Assembly (NCBI RefSeq): GCF_001529295.1
Contig: NZ_LLWK01000034.1
Span: 1 to 64,000, forward strand
Length of the DNA: 64,000 nucleotides
Source: Flavobacterium sp. TAB 87
Lineage (GTDB): Bacteria; Bacteroidota; Bacteroidia; Flavobacteriales; Flavobacteriaceae
Direction of reading: 5' to 3'
The notes under the pieces are model-generated. The model made no database searches and had not been told where the DNA came from. It saw only the letters and a list, made by a program, of their open reading frames with translations. The translations under genes and the position numbers were made by a program. The stretch's first letter is position 1. The number at the start of each line of letters is the position of its first letter. Below are positions 1 to 9,168 of the stretch, one piece after another.

Positions 1-47
1 ATTCTTCCTTGTCAGTATCTCAAATAACTTGCGCCTTTAGCGGGGTG

Positions 48-77
48 CAAATGTAGTTTATTTATTTACATATTCAA
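48..77 (-). promoter_or_regulatory. Bacteroidota-type promoter reading out of the left edge
   Basis: On the minus strand a TACATTTG box (plus positions 48-55) is preceded by TTG (75-77) with 19 bases between them. This fits the TTG-N17-23-TAnnTTTG form used by the primary sigma factor of Bacteroidota. The bases after the box are C-rich (CACCCCGC), which is common at strongly expressed stable-RNA or ribosomal promoters. The gene it serves lies outside the window. Confidence 0.6.
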
Positions 78-475
78 TCTTTTTTATTGCATTTTTCCCA
101 TCTTTTTTCTTATGCATTCCTAACTAATTGATATTGTTACAACTGCAGCACTTTACTTGGGAATTCTTTTTGCCACCGTTCTATTGCAGTGTTCTCTCTT
201 TGAAAAAAGTCAATGAGTAATGCATTTCATTTAATTGTAAATTTTTATAGTGTAGCAACATTATCTTGTATTTACATCATCTGGACAGTACCAATGGTAT
301 ATATTAATAATTAGGCTAAACTTTCTTTTTTAATACAAATTTTGAATATTGTGCAGGATTACTTTGTTCCTTATATATAGGTAGCAAAAGTTATTTTTTA
401 AACTCCCCATTTTAGAATCACAAAAGAATTGAAAGATTACTATTTATTTATAAGCAATAATAACGGTCAGTATTA
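78..475. other. intergenic stretch, no gene seen
   Basis: About 400 AT-rich bases lie between the outward promoter at the left edge and the 3' end of the polysaccharide locus. No reading frame with homology and no RNA gene was recognised. A 7-bp AT-only hairpin (456-462 with 471-477) overlaps the stop of the last small gene but has no T-run in the right direction, so it is not called a terminator. Confidence 0.5.
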
Positions 476-682
476 TTAATTCAAAATTCTCATGCTAGCA
501 CTAAGAGTTGAAGTTTCAGATTGTTTATAATTTTTAATTTTATCATTCAACTTTAAAACGCGATCCAATTGTTTTTTTTGAATCGTATATCTGGTATAAT
601 ATTTATACCATTCTTTTCCGATAAAAAAGGTTGTTACAGAAACCCCTGTCACTAAACCGACAACATAATTTGTAATGTCCAT
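476..682 (-). CDS. small membrane-anchored hypothetical protein (68 aa)
   Basis: This is a short protein of unrecognised family. It has one hydrophobic segment near the N-terminus (about residues 6-22), followed by a basic, tyrosine- and lysine-rich tail that could face the cytoplasm. It starts with ATG and lies 18 bases downstream of the initiating sugar transferase in the same orientation, so it is probably the last gene of the polysaccharide operon. It could be a small partner of the sugar transferase or the kinase, but nothing in the sequence proves a function. A spurious frame cannot be fully excluded. Confidence 0.5.
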   Translation of the reverse strand: MDITNYVVGLVTGVSVTTFFIGKEWYKYYTRYTIQKKQLDRVLKLNDKIKNYKQSETSTLSASMRILN

Positions 683-700
683 AATTTCTATATTTTTAAT

Positions 701-2101
701 TTAAAAAGCATTTTCATCTCCTTTTAAGGTTACTATAATTGTTAAAAAGCAAATTTTAATGTCTGTAATTAAGCTCCATCCTTGTACATATTGAATGTCT
801 GTGGTAACACGACGTTTCATATCAGATACATTTTTAGTTTCACCCCTAAGACCTTTAACCTGAGCTAGACCTGTAATTCCTGGTTTGACAAAATGACGAA
901 CCATAAAATTATTAATATGACAATTGTAATCAGAAGTATGCTTGATCATGTGAGGTCTAGGACCTACGACACTCATATTTCCTAACCACACATTAAAGAA
1001 CTGAGGCATTTCATCTAAACTCGTGCGTCGTAAAAATTTACCAATCGGCGTTATTCTGCAATCTCCTTTTTGAGCTTGTATACTTTCGTCTGACCCATCG
1101 ATATACATACTTCGAAATTTATAACAGCAAAAGGGCTCGTTTTTTTTACCTGTTCGTATTTGTTTAAATAGTACTGGTCCTTTACTTTGTTTCTTGATGA
1201 AAAATGCTAACAACGGATAAAGCCACGACATGATTAACACAATCACCAATGAACTAAAAACAATATCAAATACTCTTTTAATCAATCTGTTATAAGCATT
1301 TTGCAACGGCTCGAAACGAGGTTTAATCACATGAAAATGATTTACATGACTTGAATTAAAATGTTTTTTTGAAATTGATGAAAAATCAGGAACAAATTTT
1401 AAACGCATACAATGCTTATCGCCAAGCTCAAAAAAATAATTTAAATCTGAAATAAAATCTGGTTTTGAGACAATATATAATTCATTAATATTACTATTCG
1501 ATGCACTATGAATCGCTTCTGAAAGTGCCAAACTAAAATCTTCATTATTTGTGTACGTCTCCGACGAATTTTCGTTAAGAATACCTATAAAATCTATAAA
1601 AAATGAATTACTTTCTAAATGAGAAGCCAATTCAATACTCGTTTTATTAAACCCCCAAATTGCAACTGTATACGATTTAAAAATACGTCCTTTAACTTTT
1701 TCTATTACAACTGTAAATACTATTCTAGATACCAAAAAATACAATAGCAAAAAACTCAATTGAAATAAGTTGGCCTTACTTCCTAAAAAGTATTCTACTT
1801 TATCCTGAAAAATAATAATATAAATATGCCATAGAATTCGCTGCATCAGAAAAGCACGCCAGCTATTTCTAAAAAAATATTCTAAACTAAAAAGAACATC
1901 TACTCGATACAATTGAAAATAAGCAACTGAAAATAGCCAACTTAAAACTGTAATGGGAATCATTTTGTCTTGAAACAAAGTATTCCATCCACTATTTTCT
2001 TTAATTGCAAAATTCAGAAATACTATAGTTCCAAGTAACATCGCGATCATGTCTGCCATTGCGCAGCAAATGATAGAGGTGAATTTGTGTCTATTTCGCA
2101 T
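701..2101 (-). CDS. polyprenyl-phosphate sugar transferase initiating polysaccharide repeat units
   Basis: By family, this integral membrane enzyme moves a sugar-1-phosphate from a nucleotide sugar to undecaprenyl phosphate, the first step of each repeat unit. The N-terminal half (about residues 1-270) has several transmembrane segments and a CoA-binding-like middle domain. The C-terminal part (about 270-466) is the conserved bacterial sugar transferase domain. It begins with KRVFDIV and a membrane helix, then has YKFRSM, RRTSLDEMPQ, the GNMSVVGPRP motif, and the PGITGLAQV segment. The length of 466 aa is normal for the WcaJ/WbaP-like family. Its ATG overlaps the end of the VanZ-like gene by 11 bases, which indicates translational coupling. 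The sugar transferred (glucose, galactose or another) cannot be read from sequence. Confidence 0.93.
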   Translation of the reverse strand: MRNRHKFTSIICCAMADMIAMLLGTIVFLNFAIKENSGWNTLFQDKMIPITVLSWLFSVAYFQLYRVDVLFSLEYFFRNSWRAFLMQRILWHIYIIIFQDKVEYFLGSKANLFQLSFLLLYFLVSRIVFTVVIEKVKGRIFKSYTVAIWGFNKTSIELASHLESNSFFIDFIGILNENSSETYTNNEDFSLALSEAIHSASNSNINELYIVSKPDFISDLNYFFELGDKHCMRLKFVPDFSSISKKHFNSSHVNHFHVIKPRFEPLQNAYNRLIKRVFDIVFSSLVIVLIMSWLYPLLAFFIKKQSKGPVLFKQIRTGKKNEPFCCYKFRSMYIDGSDESIQAQKGDCRITPIGKFLRRTSLDEMPQFFNVWLGNMSVVGPRPHMIKHTSDYNCHINNFMVRHFVKPGITGLAQVKGLRGETKNVSDMKRRVTTDIQYVQGWSLITDIKICFLTIIVTLKGDENAF

Positions 2102-2495
2102 TTCTTAATCTTTTATATAAGTTGTAGAATAATGCTCCTTTCAAACTTCTTGTAAATCCAAAGAAAACATCTAATAAATCAGGAGTTCTCTTTGTAATAA
2201 GTAATTTTCCTGCTTCAGCTATGCAAACCATTATTGTTGCAAAACTTAAATTTTGTATTAGATTCACATTCTTACCAGGACATTTTATCCATGAATTCTT
2301 ATGCTGTGTATATACTTCTAAAAAAAATCCTATACTTATAAAAGATATTGCTGTTCGCAAATTATAATATTGTTTATGCCACTTTAACAGCCACTTTGGT
2401 AAATATATTTGATTTACAAAACTAGGATCTGAAAGCCATGAAAAATAAAAAACAACGCAGATAACTAATAGCAGTAAAACTATTTGGGTAGACAT
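2091..2495 (-). CDS. VanZ-like membrane protein
   Basis: This 134-aa protein has about three to four hydrophobic segments. The N-terminal FSWLSDPS matches the entry segment typical of VanZ-family proteins. The C-terminal EAGKLLITKRTPDLLDVFFG matches the family signature E-x-x-Q-x5-RxPDxxDVxxN, with K in place of the usual Q and F-G in place of the final A-N. VanZ proteins are small membrane proteins of uncertain biochemical role; the founder gives low-level teicoplanin resistance. They are frequent in Bacteroidota polysaccharide loci. Here the gene lies between the Wzc kinase and the sugar transferase and overlaps the latter, so a role in polysaccharide assembly at the membrane is likely but unproven. 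Confidence 0.72.
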   Translation of the reverse strand: MSTQIVLLLLVICVVFYFSWLSDPSFVNQIYLPKWLLKWHKQYYNLRTAISFISIGFFLEVYTQHKNSWIKCPGKNVNLIQNLSFATIMVCIAEAGKLLITKRTPDLLDVFFGFTRSLKGALFYNLYKRLRNAK

Positions 2496-2558
2496 TTTAT
2501 ATTATTTTATTTAGTAAATTCTTCTAATTTTGCTATATAATTATAGTATTTTAAAAGA

Positions 2559-4880
2559 TTACGCTCTTTTAAACCAAGGTCTCTTTACATCTATCTCCTG
2601 ATATTGATACGTATAATTTCGGCCATAGCCATATCCATAGGCCGTTTTCATATTTACTCCATTAATCAGAATACCTACATTTTTTAATTGTTCTTTTTTA
2701 ATAAAATTGTCTACGCGAGCTAAACTGGTTTTATCTGTATAATCATATTTTACGACGAATACGGTGACATCTGCCAAATAGCTTAAATTAAGTGTATCAG
2801 ACACCATCTGAATTGGCGCAGTATCTAGTATTATGTAATCATATATACTCTTTGCTTCTTCAATCAACGACTCAAAATTAGAATTAGTTATTAATTGAGT
2901 AGGATTTGGAGGAATTTCTCCAGAGAACAATACATCTAGATTCTTAGAGAAATTAGTACCCTTTTGCACAAGTCCTTTCCAATTTTCACTTTTGTTAGAT
3001 AAGTAATCAGTTAGTCCTAACACATTTCTGTCAATCTTAAAATATTCATGCAGTTGAGGATTTCTTAAATCGACTCCAATAAGCAATACTTTTTTATTTT
3101 GATTACTAATAGATACTGCACTATGAAAGGCACAAAAAGATTTTCCTTCTCCTTGAATAGATGACGTAAACAGTATTGTACTTCCTTTATTTTCAGTTTT
3201 TCCAGGCACTAAATACGATATATTTGAGACTAAAGTACGAGTAGCTTCTGCTATAAAAGAACGAGAAGTAGCTGTGTTATCCAGTTTTTCAACTGTATCT
3301 ACTTTCGGTATAAAACCTAGCAAAGGTATATTAGGAAGAATTTTTTGAACGTCTTCTTCATTGTGTATTTTAGTATCCAACCATAAGCTCACATACACTA
3401 TTCCGAAAGGAAAAAGCAAACCAAAAAGCAAAGCACCCAACATAAAAGATTTAGGTTGTGGGAAAATTGCCGAATAGTTAGTCTCGGGTGCATTTAAAGT
3501 CTTTAAATTAGATTCTAAAATTGCACCATTTAGAACGGCTTCTTCTCTTTTCTGCAATAATGCGACATAAGTCTCTTCCTTCATATTCAAATTACTATTG
3601 ATATTACCCAATATTTTATCTTTTGTTGGAATACTTTTCGCTTTTGAATTGGCAGTATATTGTTCTGATCTATTCACTCTAGTGGTTTGGTTTAGAAAAT
3701 TTAAATAGCCTTCGAGTGTGTTTAATATTTCTTGTTTTTGCACTCTTAACTGCGTCATTACAGTAATATATGCAGGATTGTTTTTTTGTGCTCTTTGCAA
3801 AATCAACTCACTGTCCATAAGTCTTGCATTGTAATTTAAAAGCATTTGGTTTACTGTCGGCGCTTCTAGTTTATAATCAGTACCCAAAGTTGTTGTACCA
3901 TTTGATCTTCGGATGTCATTAATTGCAAAATTAGTTAGTGCGATTTGCTTTTCATTTAATGAATAACTCTCGTTTTTCTGACTTCTATCGGCCGTTTTCT
4001 CAAGAATATAATTGTCCATTACTAGAATGTCATTATTCTGTAAAAACTTTTCTTTTACACTTTCAATAGAATCTTTCTCTTTAGTAAAGTTTTTGATTCT
4101 TTGATTTAAATAAGAAACCGTATTGGTATATAACTTTTGTTTGTTGATCACGATACTTTTATCCAACAAAACAATAATTTCATTTAAGATTTTTCTTGAA
4201 CGAATAGGACTTGACCCGACATGATTTAAGTCAATTGTTCCTTTAGACTTTTCGTCAGATAAAACAATAAGTGATGCCTTTAGATTTTTTACAGCAATAT
4301 CTATTGGTTCTAGAACGACTTTATACTGATTTTCGAAATAATAAGTGGGATTTTTTCTGGCTTTAGCAGACAACTTAATTGTAAATGGTAAACCTGCCAA
4401 ATCTTCTTTTCCGTCATACCCATTAATCACAAAGCTTTTTTCTGTGTCTAAATCAGTTACAATAAATCCGTTTCCATCAACTTTGACTTCATAAGAGATT
4501 TGTGGTAGCGAATCTTTAGAAATAGTAGGTTTTATAATAAAAGGAACTTCAATTACAAACTTATTTTGAACGGTATATTCCTTTTGAAAGTAACTGATGT
4601 TTAAATTCAGATTTTTGACCACATTTGATAAAAATTCATTTGATGTGATTAGTCTAATTTCGTCTTCTAGGTTATCCTCTTTACTTTTTTGATCTGTACT
4701 TATCGTAATTATTTTAGTTTTATCTTCTTGTTTCTTATCAATAAAAATAGAAGCGGAAGTTTGATATGTTGTTGGCACCATTTTTATGTAAGCATAGGCA
4801 GCACCTATGCACAGAAGTACGCTACCTACAAACCAAGGCCAATATCTAAAATACTTTAAAAATTCTTTTTTAAAATCCAT
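2559..4880 (-). CDS. wzc: Wzc-type polysaccharide co-polymerase and tyrosine autokinase
   Basis: This inner-membrane protein controls chain length and export with Wza, and undergoes cycles of tyrosine phosphorylation. A first membrane helix lies at about residues 14-33, followed by a long periplasmic Wzz domain with coiled-coil regions. The second helix is at about 478-500, followed by the cytoplasmic BY-kinase domain. Walker A is SSIQGEGKS (about 572-580), Walker A' is VLLIGVDLRNP, and Walker B is YIILDTAP. The tail carries a tyrosine cluster (YGYGYGRNYTYQYQ) near residues 750-764, the expected autophosphorylation sites. The 773-aa length suits a one-piece Gram-negative kinase. It lies 85 bases after Wza. 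Its likely phosphatase partner is more than 40 kb away at 46161-46895. Confidence 0.95.
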   Translation of the reverse strand: MDFKKEFLKYFRYWPWFVGSVLLCIGAAYAYIKMVPTTYQTSASIFIDKKQEDKTKIITISTDQKSKEDNLEDEIRLITSNEFLSNVVKNLNLNISYFQKEYTVQNKFVIEVPFIIKPTISKDSLPQISYEVKVDGNGFIVTDLDTEKSFVINGYDGKEDLAGLPFTIKLSAKARKNPTYYFENQYKVVLEPIDIAVKNLKASLIVLSDEKSKGTIDLNHVGSSPIRSRKILNEIIVLLDKSIVINKQKLYTNTVSYLNQRIKNFTKEKDSIESVKEKFLQNNDILVMDNYILEKTADRSQKNESYSLNEKQIALTNFAINDIRRSNGTTTLGTDYKLEAPTVNQMLLNYNARLMDSELILQRAQKNNPAYITVMTQLRVQKQEILNTLEGYLNFLNQTTRVNRSEQYTANSKAKSIPTKDKILGNINSNLNMKEETYVALLQKREEAVLNGAILESNLKTLNAPETNYSAIFPQPKSFMLGALLFGLLFPFGIVYVSLWLDTKIHNEEDVQKILPNIPLLGFIPKVDTVEKLDNTATSRSFIAEATRTLVSNISYLVPGKTENKGSTILFTSSIQGEGKSFCAFHSAVSISNQNKKVLLIGVDLRNPQLHEYFKIDRNVLGLTDYLSNKSENWKGLVQKGTNFSKNLDVLFSGEIPPNPTQLITNSNFESLIEEAKSIYDYIILDTAPIQMVSDTLNLSYLADVTVFVVKYDYTDKTSLARVDNFIKKEQLKNVGILINGVNMKTAYGYGYGRNYTYQYQEIDVKRPWFKRA

Positions 4881-4965
4881 AACTATTTAATTAATTAGAA
4901 ATTGTAGGGGCACAATCAAAATTTTCATTTTGACATTTACTATTCATTTTTTTTAAAATTGTTTT

Positions 4966-5733
4966 CTACTTTGTAAGCAATAAAATTACTGCCGTAAGAG
5001 AGATCGCTAATCCTAAAACCTGTAGCGGGTCTTTAATTACACCGCCACTATTTGCCTTTAACTTATTAGGTGTAACTACAATAACATCATTTTGTCTGAT
5101 TCTAAAATCTGGATTAGACATCCATGACGCAGTAGTTAAATCAACATGATAAACCAGTCGCTTTCCTTCAAACTCTCTAATAATTTTAACATCTGTTCGA
5201 ATTGCAGAGTACGTAAGATCTTTGGCCATTCCGATTGCGTCAAGCAAGCTTATTGACTCTTCAGTAAAAGAAAGAACACCAGGAGAGTTTACTTCGCCTA
5301 GAATGGTAAACTTATTATTGACAACTCGAACTTGAACCGTCGGATTTACTAAATATCCCTCATTTATAAGACGCTCTTTTATTTTACTTTCGACGTTAGC
5401 TGGAGTTAAACCACTAACTTTAATTTCGTTTAAAATTGGCATAGTGATATTTCCTTGCGGCGTAACTAAGTAGCCTGTCAACTTCATCATTTCAACTGAT
5501 GTTTGTGACGTAAATGTTGCAGTACTATTATTAAAAGGCGCGGCGACTATCGGATTTAAATCACTAACGTCAATTTTTAAAATATCATTAGGTTGTACTT
5601 TTGTCGACGCATAATTTAAAGTAGAATTTGCGTAGGTATCTAAATCTTGCAAATACAGCATTTGTTTTCTAGTGGTACAGGATTGTAGCATAAATAAAAA
5701 CAGTAAAATTAGTAGCAGTGAAAATTTTTTCAT
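4966..5733 (-). CDS. wza: Wza-like polysaccharide export lipoprotein
   Basis: This is an outer-membrane channel component for polysaccharide export. The N-terminus has a lipoprotein signal: a hydrophobic run followed by LQSC, with Cys19 the likely lipidated residue. Next come the poly_export domain (about residues 45-140, with NDILKIDVSDLNP and TPQGNITMPIL) and an SLBB domain (about 145-225, with FTILGEVNSPGVLSF). A C-terminal hydrophobic helix ends the protein. At 255 aa it is shorter than E. coli Wza (about 380 aa), as is normal for Bacteroidota homologues with one SLBB domain. It is followed directly by the Wzc gene, with which it forms the trans-envelope export complex. Confidence 0.93.
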   Translation of the reverse strand: MKKFSLLLILLFLFMLQSCTTRKQMLYLQDLDTYANSTLNYASTKVQPNDILKIDVSDLNPIVAAPFNNSTATFTSQTSVEMMKLTGYLVTPQGNITMPILNEIKVSGLTPANVESKIKERLINEGYLVNPTVQVRVVNNKFTILGEVNSPGVLSFTEESISLLDAIGMAKDLTYSAIRTDVKIIREFEGKRLVYHVDLTTASWMSNPDFRIRQNDVIVVTPNKLKANSGGVIKDPLQVLGLAISLTAVILLLTK

Positions 5734-5900
5734 ATCGGTTGAAGTATAAATTAGTAGTTTTAGTCTTTTGAAATTAGATTGAAGATTTTTAACTTTTTTC
5801 TCAATTATTGACGACGAACTAGTTATTATTTTTTTGATAATAAATTATAATTAATAAAAAATCTAGAGATGACTCAGCCTCTTTGGCTATTCTTCTGTAC

Positions 5901-6647
5901 TTAATGCATTATGTATTGTCTTAAAGCAATAGTTTTTTTAAGAAAAACTGCTTGAACTGCACTTAAACCATGGTGTTTATAAATTTTGTAGTCTTCATGT
6001 AAAACATCAAAGGCACTTTTAATATCGGTACTCATTCCTCCCATTCTCATTTTTACGATGTACGAATTGATGTAACTCATATTAATTTTATATTTGTACA
6101 AATAGCGAAGCAAGAATTCGGTATCAGAAGCTATCTTAAAATCAAGACTGTAGGCGCCATTTTTCTCTATTACAGCTTTTTTTAAATAAACGGTTGGATG
6201 CAATGGAAGCCATCCTTTTTGTACTCTTTTGAGACTAAAAACACCACCAATTCTATCCCGAATTAAGCGTTCTTCAGCATCATTCGAGACATATACTCCG
6301 TCTCCATAAACTCCTTCAACACTTTTGTCTGCCTCGAAACGGGCTGCAATTCTGCTAATGGCCTTTTTGTCATAAAATTCGTCATCAGAGTGCATTAATC
6401 CAATTATATCGCCGGTAGCTAATTTTAATCCTTTGTTAATTGCATCATACATTCCTTTGTCTGGTTCCGATATAAATTGACTTATTTTATCTCGATAACA
6501 CTCAATAATTTCTTTGGTTCCATCGGTAGAGTTACCATCAATAATTATATATTCAATATCATTATAATTTTGTTCTAGTACGCTATTTATAGCTTTTTCG
6601 ATTGTATTTTTTCGATTGTAACAAACGGTTATTATAGTAATTCTCAT
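5901..6647 (-). CDS. family 2 glycosyltransferase
   Basis: This is a cytoplasmic GT-A enzyme adding one sugar to the lipid-linked repeat unit. The N-terminus ITIITVCYNRKNTIEKAINS and YIIIDGNSTDGT form the nucleotide-sugar-binding fold. LMHSDDE carries the metal-binding aspartates, and EPDKGMYDAINKGL is typical of a GT2 subgroup common in polysaccharide loci. The 248-aa length is normal. It starts with ATG, 218 bases downstream of the UDP-xylose synthase gene and upstream of the Wza gene. Donor and acceptor cannot be told from sequence. Confidence 0.9.
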   Translation of the reverse strand: MRITIITVCYNRKNTIEKAINSVLEQNYNDIEYIIIDGNSTDGTKEIIECYRDKISQFISEPDKGMYDAINKGLKLATGDIIGLMHSDDEFYDKKAISRIAARFEADKSVEGVYGDGVYVSNDAEERLIRDRIGGVFSLKRVQKGWLPLHPTVYLKKAVIEKNGAYSLDFKIASDTEFLLRYLYKYKINMSYINSYIVKMRMGGMSTDIKSAFDVLHEDYKIYKHHGLSAVQAVFLKKTIALRQYIMH

Positions 6648-6782
6648 AATTATAATTTTTTAAAGTAAACTGTTTCTCCAATCAGAGAATAAAACTAAAA
6701 CAAAGAATGTTTTCTAAGAAATGTTTTCGATAAAGCACTGCTTTACTCGTTAAAAACACAAAAAGAGACACTTTAAACTTTT

Positions 6783-6806
6783 AGCGCGCAAGAAGTTGCG
6801 ATCTCT
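6783..6806. repeat. short hairpin with a related copy at about 21300
   Basis: The sequence CGCAAGAAGTTGCGATCT forms a small stem (CGCAA with TTGCG around GAAG). A near copy, CGCAAGAAGTAACGATCT, occurs at about 21301-21318. Both sit in gaps of the polysaccharide locus just ahead of a gene in the direction of transcription. The second copy has lost the perfect stem. Function is unknown. Confidence 0.35.
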
Positions 6807-6865
6807 ATACCAAAATTGAGAAGAAAAAGGATAAATTAAGTTGGGATGTTTTTTCTGCGAGATTT

Positions 6866-7810
6866 TTATTCATTTAACAATAGCTTGTCAAAATAACTGA
6901 TGGTTGTAAGTAAACCTTCTTGCAGTTGTATTTTAGGTTCCCAACCATTAAGTTTATCGCTCGCCAATGAAATATCAGGTTGTCTTTGTTTGGGATCATC
7001 TTGTGGTAAATCGAGATGGATTATTCTTGATTTAGAACTGGTTAATTTAATAATTACTTCAGCCAACTCGAGCATCGTAAATTCATTTGGGTTTCCTAAA
7101 TTTACTGGTCCTAAAAATGTAGGCTCTGAACTCATCATTCTAATCATGCCTTCTACTAAATCATCAACGTGTTGAAACGATCGAGTTTGCAATCCATTTC
7201 CAAAAATTGTAATGTCTTTTCCTTGCAAAGCTTGCACAATAAAATTAGAAACTACTCTCCCATCGGCGGGATTCATATTGGGTCCGTAGGTATTAAAAAT
7301 ACGAACGATTTTAATGGCAACCTTATTCTGATTGTGATAATCCATAAATAAAGTCTCGGCGCAACGCTTTCCTTCATCATAACAAGAACGAATACCGATT
7401 GGATTAACATTTCCCCAATAATTTTCGGTTTGGGGATGAACCAACGGATCACCATATACTTCACTAGTACTCGCTTGCAATACTTTGGCATTGACCCGTT
7501 TTGCTAATCCTAAAACATTAATTGCTCCCATCACAGAAGTCTTTATTGTTTTTATTGGATTGTATTGATAATGTACCGGAGATGCTGGGCAAGCCAAATT
7601 ATAAATTTCATCAACTTCTGCATAATAAGGCTCTGTGATATCGTGTCGCACCATTTCAAAATACGGATTATCAAGCAAATCAATAATATTAGATTTGGCT
7701 CCCGTAAAATAATTGTCTAAACAAATCACTTCGTTTCCTTCCTTTAATAATCGTTTGCACAAATGTGAACCTACAAATCCAGCGCCACCAGTAATCAATA
7801 TTTTTTTCAT
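6866..7810 (-). CDS. UDP-glucuronate decarboxylase (UDP-xylose synthase)
   Basis: This extended short-chain dehydrogenase converts UDP-glucuronate to UDP-xylose with bound NAD. The Rossmann motif [10 protein letters not shown] lies at residues 8-17. The catalytic region has STSEVYGDP, then [19 protein letters not shown], which holds the YxxxK pair and is very characteristic of UXS enzymes; VRIFNTYGP follows. The 314-aa length is normal for bacterial UXS. The locus therefore probably places xylose, or a sugar derived from it, in its polysaccharide. No UDP-glucose dehydrogenase gene is in the window, so UDP-glucuronate must come from elsewhere. It lies one base after the upstream glycosyltransferase. 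Confidence 0.93.
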   Translation of the reverse strand: MKKILITGGAGFVGSHLCKRLLKEGNEVICLDNYFTGAKSNIIDLLDNPYFEMVRHDITEPYYAEVDEIYNLACPASPVHYQYNPIKTIKTSVMGAINVLGLAKRVNAKVLQASTSEVYGDPLVHPQTENYWGNVNPIGIRSCYDEGKRCAETLFMDYHNQNKVAIKIVRIFNTYGPNMNPADGRVVSNFIVQALQGKDITIFGNGLQTRSFQHVDDLVEGMIRMMSSEPTFLGPVNLGNPNEFTMLELAEVIIKLTSSKSRIIHLDLPQDDPKQRQPDISLASDKLNGWEPKIQLQEGLLTTISYFDKLLLNE

Positions 7811-7811
7811 T

Positions 7812-8636
7812 TTAATTCTGTTTGTTTTTTAGTGAATGAACTTTTGTTTGAATTTGAAAAAAGTAATGTGACTTGAAACGTGCCAAATAAAATCCTTCTT
7901 TACCATCTAAAAACCCCAGTTTAAAAAAATAAGCTCCTAAAAAATAAACTGCCGGTAGCAATCCTGTGGTAAGAAGTCCGTATTTAATTTTTTGGTTAAG
8001 GGATAACTGCTTGTTTTTTGATTGTTTAAGCTGTAAATACCGTTGCGCTTCCCAAGTTGAATAGGCATTGTGCTTGGCTATATAATGTTCTAAGTTTTTA
8101 AAATCTTTATGAATAACTTTCGATTTAATTACTCCCACATTGCCTTCTATAATGGGATGTTCGTGCACTTCCATATCCAAATGACTCCATAAATCCTCGT
8201 CAACTTTTTCATAAGCTCCTTTCGATTTTTTAAAGAGCGCTGACTTTTGAAACCCATAACCGTATTTAAGTTTTTTGCCCATAAAGTAGTTTTGAAACTG
8301 TATCGTGTAACCATTAAAATTCGGGTCTGTAATTTTATGTTCTACTTCAGAAACAAATGCTTCAGAAACAAATTCGTCAGCATCTAAAAATAAAATCCAT
8401 TCGTGAAATAGCGTTGCATTTTGAAGCGCCCAATTCCGCTTTTTAGGGAATTTTCCATCCCATTGAAATTGTATTACTTCGGCACCCATATCTTTTGCAA
8501 TTCTCGCAGTATCATCTGTACTACCAGAGTCTACGACAACTATTTGATCAAATCGTTTTAATTTATCCAGACAAGATGGTAAATTCAATGCTTCGTTCTT
8601 TACAGAAAGTATTACAGAAATTGGAATTTTATTCAA
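7812..8636 (-). CDS. family 2 glycosyltransferase, WaaE/KdtX-like
   Basis: This is a cytoplasmic GT-A glycosyltransferase. [18 protein letters not shown] opens the fold, followed by [22 protein letters not shown] carries the metal-binding DAD. The middle part ([20 protein letters not shown]) and later segments resemble the LPS-core beta-1,4-glucosyltransferase-like group often seen next to WcaF-type acetyltransferases. A C-terminal hydrophobic stretch (about residues 225-245) may attach it to the membrane. The best start is TTG at 8636, because no ATG precedes the conserved PISVIL segment; it overlaps the preceding acetyltransferase gene by 8 bases. The exact sugar is unknown. Confidence 0.85.
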   Translation of the reverse strand: MNKIPISVILSVKNEALNLPSCLDKLKRFDQIVVVDSGSTDDTARIAKDMGAEVIQFQWDGKFPKKRNWALQNATLFHEWILFLDADEFVSEAFVSEVEHKITDPNFNGYTIQFQNYFMGKKLKYGYGFQKSALFKKSKGAYEKVDEDLWSHLDMEVHEHPIIEGNVGVIKSKVIHKDFKNLEHYIAKHNAYSTWEAQRYLQLKQSKNKQLSLNQKIKYGLLTTGLLPAVYFLGAYFFKLGFLDGKEGFYLARFKSHYFFQIQTKVHSLKNKQN

Positions 8637-9168
8637 AACTTCTAGATTTAATAAGTTGAGCAGGATTTCCTCCTACGATAGTGTTTTTATCTACATTTTT
8701 AGTGACAACAGAACGCGCTGCAACAATTACATTATTATGAATATAAACGCCGGGACCAATAAAGGCATCAGCGGCAATCCAAACCCCGTTGCCAATAGTA
8801 ATTGGCTTTAGAATTAACGGAAAGTCTTTTTTAGTATAATCATGAGTTGATGCACATAAATAGCTTTTTTGAGAAATTATCGTGTTTGCACCAATACTTA
8901 CTTTTCCTTGATTATAACAATCCACTTTAGGACCTAAGCTTGAATTTTTACCTACCTCCAAATTCCAAGGAGCCCAAATCTGTACAGATGCATAAATATG
9001 AGACGACCACGCTAATTTTGCACCAAAACATTTTAAAACTAATATCCGCCATTTTTTAAATAGTCTAGAAACAAAAAGACGAAAGAAGAGTAGACGGACA
9101 ATATTCCATATTAGTCTCGCCATTTTATTTCTCAAGCTAAAAGAATGGTTGTAGTGGGCTAGTTCCAT
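8629..9168 (-). CDS. WcaF-like hexapeptide-repeat acetyltransferase
   Basis: This protein probably O-acetylates a sugar of the repeat unit using acetyl-CoA. It has an N-terminal segment with basic and hydrophobic residues, then left-handed beta-helix repeats from about residue 60 (VGKNSSLGPK, IGANTIISQKSYLC, IGNGVWIAADAFIGPGVYI). STHDY and the end motif GGNPAQLIKSR are typical of putative colanic-acid acetyltransferases. The 179-aa length fits. Its ATG shares one base with the stop of the preceding glycosyltransferase, and its end overlaps the next one, so the three are tightly coupled. Confidence 0.88.
   Translation of the reverse strand: MELAHYNHSFSLRNKMARLIWNIVRLLFFRLFVSRLFKKWRILVLKCFGAKLAWSSHIYASVQIWAPWNLEVGKNSSLGPKVDCYNQGKVSIGANTIISQKSYLCASTHDYTKKDFPLILKPITIGNGVWIAADAFIGPGVYIHNNVIVAARSVVTKNVDKNTIVGGNPAQLIKSRSFE

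Noticed and set aside
456..477. AT-only 7-bp hairpin at the end of the polysaccharide locus
   Set aside because: It overlaps the last stop codon and lacks a T-run in the direction of transcription.
5830..5895. Possible terminators between the GT2 and Wza genes
   Set aside because: One stem has only about five pairs and the other is AT-only; both are too weak to call.
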